Shown here: one piece after another, positions 1 to 7,103 of the stretch
How the letters are laid out: every line of letters begins with the position of its first letter
Numbering within the stretch: position 1 is the stretch's first letter
Source of the DNA: Clostridiaceae bacterium
GTDB lineage: Bacteria > Bacillota > Clostridia > Lachnospirales > Lachnospiraceae
Length of the DNA: 22,066 bases
Assembly (NCBI GenBank): GCA_018378255.1
Contig: JAGZXV010000079.1
Location: forward strand, 1 to 22,066
Direction: 5' to 3'
Notes under the pieces: model-generated
The model's input: only the letters and a program-made list of their open reading frames with translations
Told to the model about the DNA's origin: nothing
The model's database searches: none
Position numbers and translations under genes: made by a program

Positions 1-60
1 CCACCCGCCCGGTCCGACGCCCCGCGCCCGATCCCTGGACTCACGGCGTTACCCCCGCCA
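1..60. other. Very GC-rich window edge, unassigned
   Basis: By hand count 47 of the first 60 bases are G or C (about 78%), far above everything that follows. No complete gene, stem followed by a T-run, or recognisable RNA was seen here. On the minus strand a GTG codon near base 44, behind a run of G, opens a frame that leaves the window, so it could be the start of the next gene, but this cannot be tested with so few bases. Composition unlike the neighbours is the only firm observation. Confidence 0.4.
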
Positions 61-89
61 ATCACTCAAATAAAGATTTCCCTCATCAC

Positions 90-1298
90 TTATTCATACC
101 TCAACGCATCAATCGGATCCGCCTTTGCCGCCTTCGAGGCCGGATAGATACCGAAGAAAATCCCCACAATAGCCGAGAACGACACAGCCATCAAAACAAC
201 GGAGGGTTTTATCACGACCCTGATCTGCAGAGCCGCTCCTCCAATGGACACCAGCCCCACTCCAATCATAGTTCCTATGATTCCGCCGCAGGCAGAGAGG
301 ATAGCCGATTCTGTCAAAAACTGGATCAAAACATCCCTGGTTCTGGCTCCGAGGGCTTTTCGGATACCGATCTCACGGGTACGTTCCGTAACGGAAACGA
401 GCATGATATTCATAATTCCAATACCGCCCACAAGAAGAGATATGGCAGCTATACCGCCCACAGCCACTGACAAGCCGCCCATCATGGTATCCCAGCTTCC
501 CAGTTCATCCTGAGCAGAGTAGAAGGTTATTTCACTGGTTGGACGGCCTTTCTGCTTTGCCACATAGTCCGTCATCTTCTGCTCTAAGACTCTCATGTCC
601 GTCCCTTCTTTTGCGTAGAAGTTCAGCTGCTGAAAGTAGTCATTGGGCCAGGTTAAGATTGTGTATGGAATGTATCCCGCTTTCGTATCTCCGCTCCCCA
701 TCAGCATGGCCTGGATAGGGGTCTGTTTGATTCGGTAGATACCCACAACCGTGTATTCCGACGTATTGCCATAAATGGTGGCGCGGAAACTTTTGCCCAC
801 AGGATTATCCACTCCGAACAATTCCTGGGCGCCCTTTTCTTCAAGCACCACATTATTCTTTCGTCCCAGTATATCCGACTGGTTTAAATTTCTTCCGGCT
901 ACGATATTTACCTCCATCACATCCGGATAATTGTAATCGATACCTTGAAAATCATATTTTAATTTCTTTCTTCCATAGATCGCATCCGTACTCGCAAAAG
1001 CGTTGCTGTCCACATAATCCAAATCCTCAGCAAAAACCTTTTTTACCCGCTCCACATCATCCAGCGTAAAATAATCCGTCTGTCTGAAATCATCCACATA
1101 CCAGCTGACATATACAAGGGCTCGTGTAATACCCACATCCTTATAAAGATCCGCAAACATCGCCCGCATGCTGTCTCCAATGGAAACGATGGAAATAACA
1201 GAACCAATACCGATGATGATTCCAAGCATGGTGAGGAAGGACCGCATTTTGTTCGCTTTAATGGCGTGAAATGCCATACTCATATTCTCTAAAATCAT
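90..1298 (-). CDS. MacB/YtrF-type ABC transporter permease
   Basis: A 402-residue integral membrane subunit of a MacB/FtsX-fold ABC transporter. One N-terminal helix (about residues 19-41) is followed by a roughly 230-residue extracytoplasmic MacB_PCD-like domain and a C-terminal FtsX block with three helices (about 272-395). The cytoplasmic coupling segment ERTREIGIRKALGAR and the ending DPIDALRYE are characteristic of the family. Members work as dimers and couple ATP hydrolysis in the cytoplasm to movement of an extracytoplasmic domain rather than to a channel. The ATG overlaps the stop of the ATPase gene upstream by four bases (ATGA), so the two are almost certainly translationally coupled partners. 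It is the last visible gene of the six-gene operon, in the YtrF position. The substrate is unknown; efflux of, or response to, envelope-active compounds is inferred from family and operon context. No terminator was seen after it. Confidence 0.93.
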   Translation of the reverse strand: MILENMSMAFHAIKANKMRSFLTMLGIIIGIGSVISIVSIGDSMRAMFADLYKDVGITRALVYVSWYVDDFRQTDYFTLDDVERVKKVFAEDLDYVDSNAFASTDAIYGRKKLKYDFQGIDYNYPDVMEVNIVAGRNLNQSDILGRKNNVVLEEKGAQELFGVDNPVGKSFRATIYGNTSEYTVVGIYRIKQTPIQAMLMGSGDTKAGYIPYTILTWPNDYFQQLNFYAKEGTDMRVLEQKMTDYVAKQKGRPTSEITFYSAQDELGSWDTMMGGLSVAVGGIAAISLLVGGIGIMNIMLVSVTERTREIGIRKALGARTRDVLIQFLTESAILSACGGIIGTMIGVGLVSIGGAALQIRVVIKPSVVLMAVSFSAIVGIFFGIYPASKAAKADPIDALRYE

Positions 1299-2044
1299 TC
1301 TGCCGCCTCCCCGTGAACGTTCACCACATCACTCAATACCTCACCATCCCGAAACCGTATGATGCGGTTTGTAAATGCCGCTATATCCTCTTCATGTGTT
1401 ACCACGACCACAGTCGCACCGGCCTGATGAAGTTTGCCAAAAAGCTGCATGATCTCAATCGAAGATGCAGTATCCAGATTTCCGGTAGGTTCATCTGCCA
1501 GAATTAAAGGTGGTTCGTTGGCAAGGGCCCTGGCTATAGCCACTCTCTGCCTCTGTCCTCCTGAAAGCTCATTGGGCATATGCATTGACCTCTTTCCCAA
1601 TCCAACCTGTTCCAAAAGCTGCAATGCCCGCTCACGCCTGTCTTTTCTGGATTTTCTTGCATAAGTCATGGGGAGTTCCACATTTTTCAGCGCAGATGTC
1701 CGGGAAATCAGGTTAAATGACTGGAACACAAATCCGATCTTTCTGTTTCTGATCTCAGACAACTCATCCGGACTCATACAGGCGGTATCAATGCCGTCCA
1801 GATAATAATGTCCGAGTGTGGGACGGTCCAGGCACCCAAGTATATTCATCAGTGTAGACTTACCGGAACCGGACTGCCCCATAATGGCCACAAATTCACC
1901 ACGCTTTATGGTGAGATTGATCTTTTTAAGACCAAGAACCTTTATCGCTCCCGTATCGTAAATTTTCACCAGGTTATCCAGTTTAATCAGTTCATCTGAG
2001 GTTTCTTCCGGCTCTGTGGTAAGTTTTTTCTTTCTACCAAACAT
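1295..2044 (-). CDS. LolD/MacB/YtrE-type ABC transporter ATP-binding protein
   Basis: A 249-residue ATPase of the LolD/MacB (MJ0796-like) group. Visible motifs are Walker A GQSGSGKST (56-64), Q-loop Q108, signature LSGGQ (160-164), Walker B LILADE (180-185), a D-loop after TGNLD and switch histidine H217. It starts with a charged extension of about 20 residues (MFGRKKKLTTEPEE), slightly longer than typical relatives, which usually begin near the IKLDNLVKIY strand. An AAGGAGGG ribosome binding site lies a few bases before the ATG, and the gene begins 10 bases after the adaptor stop. Its stop overlaps the start of the MacB-type permease. It should energise that permease at the inner face of the membrane, with the adaptor outside, as in MacAB systems. 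All catalytic motifs are intact. Confidence 0.95.
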   Translation of the reverse strand: MFGRKKKLTTEPEETSDELIKLDNLVKIYDTGAIKVLGLKKINLTIKRGEFVAIMGQSGSGKSTLMNILGCLDRPTLGHYYLDGIDTACMSPDELSEIRNRKIGFVFQSFNLISRTSALKNVELPMTYARKSRKDRRERALQLLEQVGLGKRSMHMPNELSGGQRQRVAIARALANEPPLILADEPTGNLDTASSIEIMQLFGKLHQAGATVVVVTHEEDIAAFTNRIIRFRDGEVLSDVVNVHGEAAE

Positions 2045-2054
2045 TATGCCCTCC

Positions 2055-3377
2055 TTATCCTGCCATCACAGCCACAGCCATGCCATCTTCGAAGCTTCCG
2101 TTGGGATTGGTCACAATCGTCATATCCTCTTCCAGAGTAACCCCATCCTTAGGCACCACTTCTATCTGGATATCGCTTTCTACACCTGTTTCCACAGGAA
2201 TCATCTTGATAATTCCATCCTTCACAGATGCTATGTAATCCCCATCCTCTTTTTGAACCAGGGATGTAACAGGAACAATCCAAGTATCCTTAGATTCATT
2301 GATCTTAATTTGCGCTTTTGCCGTAATTCCGGCGATCAGCCTGGAATTATTGTCTTCAATCCTTACAGTTGTCGGAATGACACGTTCTGTCGATCCGCCT
2401 CCTTTTTCTTCACCAGTAGGCGATATCTTAACCACTTCACCCTGTACAGTTTCCCCGTTCAGTATATCAGCGCTGATCACTACCGGCTGCCCGATCTCCA
2501 CCTTACCGATGGAATATTCGCTGATATTAATCTTCATCTCCAGATCTTCCAGATTCTCAATGATAAATATAGGCTTATCATCTTCTGTCGTATCCGCAAA
2601 ACGCCCTACCTTTGTATTCACACGTACAACAGTTCCATCTATAGGACTTTTAATTTCCGTATCTTCCAGATTTTTCTTCTTCCTGTCCAGTTCAAATTCC
2701 GCATTCTTAATCTGAAGGGCATAAGAATCATCCGCAACCGCTTTTCCATCCTTCAAATTATATGTTCTGATCTGACGTTCACATTCTTCCACAGCCGTCT
2801 TTGCATTGTCCAGATCCAGCTGGGATACTCCTCCGCTCTGGAACAGGGCCGCAGTCCGTGTATAATGATCCCTTGCATCCTTTAAAGCCTGAACAGCTTT
2901 GGCATATCCGTTTTCTGCTAAAATCTGCTGCTCGTTATAATTTGCGACAGCAAGATCATAGGCATTCTGCGCGATATCCACTTCTTTCTGGATATCAGTA
3001 CGGTCTAATACAGCAAGAAGCTGGCCTTCTTTTACCTGATCGCCCTCTTTTACCGGCATCTCGATGATTTCGGCATGAAGGTTGGATACAACATCCACGC
3101 TGTCGGTTCCTTCAACAGGACCGTTTACCATCAACTGTTCTTCAATATCGCCCCTTATTAAGGGAGTAACATTTACCATCGCCTGGACGTCCGGCCCCTT
3201 GTTCATGGAACTTACCGCAAATATGATAACAACTGCCGCCGCCGCTGCCCCGGTCAGTATCTTTCTCCTGCGGCTCCATTTTTTCCTTGGTTTTTTCCGC
3301 TTTTTTTCGCTGGTTCCCGGCTCCATCAGCCGCTCTAATTCCTGGTCAAATTCATCTGTTTTCTTAATCTCTTCCAT
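2055..3377 (-). CDS. HlyD/MacA-type periplasmic adaptor (membrane fusion protein)
   Basis: A 440-residue membrane-fusion adaptor. A very basic cytoplasmic stretch (about 24-39, KKRKKPRKKWSRRRK) precedes one membrane anchor (about 39-57). The first half of a biotinyl-lipoyl domain follows (about 100-130, EMPVKEGDQVKEGQLLAVLD), then an alpha-helical hairpin (about 130-240), the second lipoyl half (IKSPIDGTVVRVN, about 245-257) and beta-barrel/membrane-proximal domains. Such adaptors in Gram-positive bacteria assist MacB-type permeases without an outer-membrane channel. The gene starts two bases after the stop of the large permease and ends 10 bases before the LolD-type ATPase. A GGGGA motif six bases ahead of the ATG supports the start. 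Its position between a YtrBC-like half and a YtrEF-like half of the operon is the unusual feature; B. subtilis ytr has no adaptor. Confidence 0.92.
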   Translation of the reverse strand: MEEIKKTDEFDQELERLMEPGTSEKKRKKPRKKWSRRRKILTGAAAAAVVIIFAVSSMNKGPDVQAMVNVTPLIRGDIEEQLMVNGPVEGTDSVDVVSNLHAEIIEMPVKEGDQVKEGQLLAVLDRTDIQKEVDIAQNAYDLAVANYNEQQILAENGYAKAVQALKDARDHYTRTAALFQSGGVSQLDLDNAKTAVEECERQIRTYNLKDGKAVADDSYALQIKNAEFELDRKKKNLEDTEIKSPIDGTVVRVNTKVGRFADTTEDDKPIFIIENLEDLEMKINISEYSIGKVEIGQPVVISADILNGETVQGEVVKISPTGEEKGGGSTERVIPTTVRIEDNNSRLIAGITAKAQIKINESKDTWIVPVTSLVQKEDGDYIASVKDGIIKMIPVETGVESDIQIEVVPKDGVTLEEDMTIVTNPNGSFEDGMAVAVMAG

Positions 3378-3379
3378 CT

Positions 3380-5539
3380 CTATTCCCCAACTCTCTGTGT
3401 CACAAATTCCGGTATCTGTCCCATTTTAAATAAGTACTGGTATTCCTGGGTTAGTCCCTGTTTAACAAACCGTATGCTTAAATCCATGTCATAATCCAGA
3501 CTGATAAATGAATTATAGTCTGAATTTTCCGCTAAAACCGCATGCTTCATAATTTCTTCCACCTGGTTTGGATCGCTGAACACAATTTTTTCTTCAGTTC
3601 CACCATAGCGCTTCCAAACAGTAACGCTTTCCGTCGTAAAACCTTCCAACGTATCTTTCACATCCATGCCATATTCCTTCAACAGGCCCAGGGTCTTCTC
3701 AAAAGACGGATAAACCGGATAATATTCAACGTCCCCCAGCGCATTATAATAGTACTGGTAGTCATTGACCTGAGCTTCCCTTCTGGCCCATTCCAGCGCC
3801 GGCTGTTCTTCTTTGGTAACAAACCGGATGATTCCAACTGGGGTTTCCATCCTGTATCTTTCTATTCCCATATTCATCCACTCTTCCTGATAGGCCTGAA
3901 GAATTGAAGCCGCCTGTCCCTGGGAATTATCGGCCAGCCATGATTCTTTTCCCTTATTATTGTTCTTTTTATAAATCACTGTAGATGTTTCTTCCCCGGT
4001 CTGGCTCAGAATGGGATAGTTGCCTTTTTTATATTCCTGGGATTCATAAATTCTTTTAAAACCATCTTCCGCGGCATTCAGAGGAATATGATATTTGCGC
4101 ACAGCAGACCGGTTCCCTTTTAAAAAGTATTTGATTAAAACATCCGTATAGATCTGTTCCGCCTGTTCTTTATCGGCTTTATAATATGAGCTGTCCGATG
4201 AGGCGGATTCCGCCTTCAGCCGGTTGTTTCTGTCAATCCCTGCCCGGGCCAGTTCAAGCGCTGCCGAAGGGTCTGAAATCTTCATATGCTCTTCCCTGAA
4301 ATCCCGGCCGTTTTCCCGGTTCCATCTGTATCCGCCCTCATCCAGAGGGGTAATGTTTCCATAATCAACCCAGTTGTCCAAACCGTTAAGCCCTACCATA
4401 ACATAGGATACGTTTCCTGCCTCAGGAAGATATTTATCATATCCAAAGATATCATAGCGGAAAACAACTAAGACAAGTAAAGATACTGCAATACAGCCCA
4501 ACAGCTGGAGCTTGTGCCCAAACAACTGCTTAAAATCAAAGTTATAGATAATTTCAATCACGCAATGGGCGATAATACAGCCGCAGAGCATACAGAATAC
4601 AGCCCATCCCATCGTTTTTCTCAGCCCCCATCCAAACAGCATCATGGAAAGGGAACAAAACATCACAATCAGTATTCTGATCACCGGTTTTGTAACAGGA
4701 AATGCCATCGCCTTTCCCGCCGCTTCCGACGGCCTTTTTTTATAAAGGATAAGTCCCAGAACCATTAAAACTGCGAAAGTTCCCAGTGCCGCCATAATTC
4801 GCCAAAGAATAATCCCATCATATTCATACTGGGCCACAGATCTGCTGTAGGCTGAAACAGGGGAGAAATCCTGGAGAACCTGGCGCAGGAAACTGTCTTC
4901 CGGAGCATAGGTCCAAAACCAAGTATAAAAACATCCCTCTATTACGGCCGCTGCCAAAGGCACATAGGAGAAAAAGGTCAACACTCCCATAAAGCCCACC
5001 ACACGGTTCCCCGTCAGCATCATCACAACAATCACAGTGCCGTATGCCAAAAGATAATAGGTCATGTGCATCGCATACCCTTTTGCCCCTTCGGACAACA
5101 GCAGCGTGAATCCCGCCCCATTTGAGACTGCGACCATGATTCCAATGATCAGAAACAGTGCATAAGGCAGTGCAACCATCCAGATTCCATTCATAAAATT
5201 GGCAAAATAGATCTTTTCCCTTTTCACCGGTATACTGTGATAAAAATCCACTTTATTCTTAAAGTTCAGATAAGAAAAACTGGTCATTCCACAAACAATA
5301 GCCAATACTATGATCATAAAGCATAAGAAACCGTTGTTGGCGCTTATCAGATCAATCATGTCCGACTGATACCAGGTTAACCATTCCGCCGCATCATAAT
5401 ACTCTTTATTTTCTCCTGCCATATATACGGCAGCGACCGGAAATGTGAACAGGAAAAATAAAATCACCAGTGCCAATGTCCATAAACGGCCTTTTAAATC
5501 TTCATAGGATAATTTAAAAAATAAGTTTTTTGATGTCAT
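3380..5539 (-). CDS. ABC-2-type permease with large C-terminal extracytoplasmic domain
   Basis: A 719-residue polytopic membrane protein. The first half (to about residue 360) contains roughly nine or ten hydrophobic helices and the motif FYHSIPVKREKI (about 99-110), which recurs in Bacillota ABC-2 permeases paired with YtrB/BcrA-like ATPases. The second half (about 365-719) is hydrophilic, starts just after a final helix and is probably outside the cell; it resembles the DUF6449-type C-terminal regions annotated on clostridial permeases, but this assignment is from memory. The start at 5539 has GGAGG nine bases upstream and overlaps the ATPase gene by 26 bases, implying translational coupling. 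It occupies the YtrC/YtrD position as a single long protein. A role in binding an extracellular ligand such as a cell-wall antibiotic or lipid intermediate is inferred only. Confidence 0.85.
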   Translation of the reverse strand: MTSKNLFFKLSYEDLKGRLWTLALVILFFLFTFPVAAVYMAGENKEYYDAAEWLTWYQSDMIDLISANNGFLCFMIIVLAIVCGMTSFSYLNFKNKVDFYHSIPVKREKIYFANFMNGIWMVALPYALFLIIGIMVAVSNGAGFTLLLSEGAKGYAMHMTYYLLAYGTVIVVMMLTGNRVVGFMGVLTFFSYVPLAAAVIEGCFYTWFWTYAPEDSFLRQVLQDFSPVSAYSRSVAQYEYDGIILWRIMAALGTFAVLMVLGLILYKKRPSEAAGKAMAFPVTKPVIRILIVMFCSLSMMLFGWGLRKTMGWAVFCMLCGCIIAHCVIEIIYNFDFKQLFGHKLQLLGCIAVSLLVLVVFRYDIFGYDKYLPEAGNVSYVMVGLNGLDNWVDYGNITPLDEGGYRWNRENGRDFREEHMKISDPSAALELARAGIDRNNRLKAESASSDSSYYKADKEQAEQIYTDVLIKYFLKGNRSAVRKYHIPLNAAEDGFKRIYESQEYKKGNYPILSQTGEETSTVIYKKNNNKGKESWLADNSQGQAASILQAYQEEWMNMGIERYRMETPVGIIRFVTKEEQPALEWARREAQVNDYQYYYNALGDVEYYPVYPSFEKTLGLLKEYGMDVKDTLEGFTTESVTVWKRYGGTEEKIVFSDPNQVEEIMKHAVLAENSDYNSFISLDYDMDLSIRFVKQGLTQEYQYLFKMGQIPEFVTQRVGE

Positions 5540-6413
5540 ATCCGACTACCTCCGTTTCACTGATGAATATTTCTTCCAATGACAGTGGTATCATCTCATA
5601 AAATACAGGATTAACCGCCTCCATAACATTTTCAATTTCAGCAACCGTACCTCTGACAGTCAATGTACAAAGCCTTCCGCGCCTTTCCGTTTTAATAATG
5701 TTAAGAGCGATCAAATCTTCCGGTTCCATCCCTTCCGGCAGCACGCACTGGATCTTGTGAAGCGTTGTTTTCATGTCATCCAGATCCTTGGATAAAAGAA
5801 TTCCGCCTTTATGAAGAAGTCCCACGTGGTCGCAGATATCTTCCAGCTCTCTCAGGTTATGGGAAGCGATGATTGGGGTCAGGCTGCGTTCTTCCATATC
5901 ATTAGCGAATATGCTCTTTACCGCCTGGCGCATTACCGGATCCAGCCCGTCAAATGTCTCGTCACAAAACAGATAATCCGTATTGGCACATACGCCGCAG
6001 ATCACAGAAACCTGCTTTTTCATTCCTTTGGAAAATGTATTGATCTTCCTCTTCTCGTCCAGCCCGAAACTTCCCATCAGATTATGAAAACGGATCTCGT
6101 CAAATTTAGGATATACCATCCTGTAATAGTTCATCATATCCTTTGGAGTCGAGTTGCTGAAAAAATACTGTTCATCTGAAATATAAAAAAACCGGGCTTT
6201 TACCGCCTCGTTCTCATATACGGGAATTCCGTCTATGGTGATCTCTCCTCCGTCGGGTTTGAGCACTCCGCAGGCCATTCTTAAAAAGGTGCTCTTACCT
6301 GCGCCATTGGTGCCGATCAGCCCGAAAACACTGCCGTCTCTGATCGTTGCGTTAATGTTGTCAACCGCAACAATATCATCAAACCGTTTGGTCAGGTTTA
6401 CCGCTTCTATCAT
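5514..6413 (-). CDS. YtrB-like ABC transporter ATP-binding protein
   Basis: A 299-residue ABC ATPase of the BcrA/YtrB type. Walker A GTNGAGKST lies at 34-42, Walker B LFCDE at 148-152, and the switch histidine is H185 (ASHN). The signature is FSKGMKKQ (127-134) rather than LSGGQ; SKGMKKQ is normal in this subfamily. The last 90 residues form the usual poorly conserved C-terminal extension. GGAGG stands eight bases before the ATG. The gene overlaps the end of the repressor gene by 35 bases and the start of the large permease by 26 bases, so repressor, ATPase and permease are made from one transcript. It should drive the 719-residue permease. As in B. subtilis ytr, expression is probably held off until the repressor responds to an envelope signal (inference). 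Confidence 0.93.
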   Translation of the reverse strand: MIEAVNLTKRFDDIVAVDNINATIRDGSVFGLIGTNGAGKSTFLRMACGVLKPDGGEITIDGIPVYENEAVKARFFYISDEQYFFSNSTPKDMMNYYRMVYPKFDEIRFHNLMGSFGLDEKRKINTFSKGMKKQVSVICGVCANTDYLFCDETFDGLDPVMRQAVKSIFANDMEERSLTPIIASHNLRELEDICDHVGLLHKGGILLSKDLDDMKTTLHKIQCVLPEGMEPEDLIALNIIKTERRGRLCTLTVRGTVAEIENVMEAVNPVFYEMIPLSLEEIFISETEVVGYDIKKLIF

Positions 6414-6786
6414 CCTTCATTCCTCCCACGCAATAATATTCATCCACCTTGCTGTGCAGTTCGCCACAGCTCATCCCCGCTATACATGCCTCCAGTACAG
6501 CAGTCCGGAATTTTTTATCGGCTTCCAATAACTTCTTTTCCCGAATTACAGACTGTTCTGCCACAAAACTGCCTTTTCCCTTGACCGAATAAATATAGCC
6601 CTCCCGCTCCAACTGGGCATAGGCCCTCTGGATCGTATTCGGATTAATGGACAGTTCCGTTGCCAGGCTTCTGACGGACGGAAGCTGGGTATTCTGTTCA
6701 AACCCTCCGCAAATTATCAGTTCCTGCAGTTTTTCCACCACTTGTTCATATATCGGACGCCGGTCTTTATAATCTAATATAACCAT
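6379..6786 (-). CDS. GntR-family transcriptional regulator, YtrA subfamily
   Basis: A winged-helix repressor of about 135 residues. The N-terminal GntR DNA-binding domain is clear (PIYEQVVEKLQELI, then LPSVRSLATELSINPNTIQRAY as the recognition region, then EREGYIYSVKGKGSFVAE as the wing). Only about 60 residues follow, so there is no large ligand domain; this short C-terminus, used for dimerisation, defines the YtrA subfamily. Two in-frame ATGs exist. The one at 6792 directly abuts the GGAAG motif, whereas the one at 6786 sits six bases from it, so 6786 is preferred. It heads the ABC operon and overlaps the ATPase gene by 35 bases. Palindromes on its own promoter strongly suggest autorepression and control of the whole operon. 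Confidence 0.93.
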   Translation of the reverse strand: MVILDYKDRRPIYEQVVEKLQELIICGGFEQNTQLPSVRSLATELSINPNTIQRAYAQLEREGYIYSVKGKGSFVAEQSVIREKKLLEADKKFRTAVLEACIAGMSCGELHSKVDEYYCVGGMKDDRSGKPDQTV

Positions 6787-6803
6787 TCCCATCTTCCTTC
6801 CAA

Positions 6804-6826
6804 CTGTATTAATACTGTTAATACAG
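6804..6826. promoter_or_regulatory. Palindromic operator O1 for the YtrA-like repressor
   Basis: A perfect inverted repeat with 9-base arms, CTGTATTAA and TTAATACAG, around a 5-base centre. It begins three bases downstream of the -10 box and covers the expected transcription start (about 6821-6823). This is a classic repressor position. The element shares the TAATAC/GTATT core with the second palindrome at 6837-6850. Assignment to the adjacent GntR protein is inferred from position. Confidence 0.75.
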
Positions 6827-6828
6827 AA

Positions 6829-6857
6829 AGTATAGGTAATACAGGTATTATTGTCAA
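6829..6857 (-). promoter_or_regulatory. Sigma-A promoter of the Ytr-like ABC operon
   Basis: Read on the minus strand, a perfect -35 box TTGACA (6852-6857) is followed by exactly 17 bases and a -10 box TATACT (6829-6834, one mismatch to TATAAT). Transcription would begin near 6822, giving a leader of about 36 bases to the preferred repressor start. The core promoter is so strong that tight repression is expected, which agrees with the two palindromes lying on it. Confidence 0.8.
6837..6850. promoter_or_regulatory. Second palindrome O2 inside the promoter spacer
   Basis: A 14-base inverted repeat, TAATAC-AG-GTATTA, lies entirely between the -35 and -10 boxes. Its arms match the inner part of the 6804-6826 palindrome, so both may be bound by the same repressor dimer type. 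Binding here would block RNA polymerase directly. Confidence 0.6.
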
Positions 6858-7004
6858 TTATTACCGGCTTACATATTTCTTAATATTTCTCAGGCCCGGT
6901 TAAAACGGCGACAATCACGGCTGTTATTGTGTTTATAAATTCACTTTATTTAAAGCAAGCCCCGCTTTAGGGCATAATCTGCCTCATTTCACTCAATTGA
7001 CCAC
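6858..7004. other. Non-coding spacer between operon promoter and downstream hairpin
   Basis: This AT-rich stretch separates the repressor promoter from the terminator of the EIIC-EAL gene. A minor AAAGC/GCTTT hairpin is possible around 6952-6976. No ORF with a ribosome binding site, no RNA gene and no second promoter was recognised. Confidence 0.5.
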
Positions 7005-7080
7005 AAAAAAACCGGGAATAAAGCAAACCCCGGCCCCAACTTAATTCGGAAACCACGTTTTGCTTATCCCGGTCTTTTTT
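7005..7080. terminator. Long two-way terminator-like hairpin
   Basis: The left arm (7011-7027, ACCGGGAATAAAGCAAA) pairs with the right arm (7058-7073, TTTTGCTTATCCCGGT) with small bulges around a loop of about 30 bases. A run of seven A on the left (7005-7011) gives a U-tract on the minus-strand transcript, and a run of T on the right (7075-7080) gives one on a plus transcript. It ends the EIIC-EAL transcript about 25-100 bases past its stop. Confidence 0.7.
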
Positions 7081-7103
7081 CTGTCTAAATCATTTTCAAA
7101 TAA

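Noticed and set aside
2016..2885. 289-codon plus-strand open frame
   Set aside because: It lies antisense to the adaptor gene, which has clear domains. Its product is rich in Phe, His, Ile and Cys without any motif, and it lacks a ribosome binding site.
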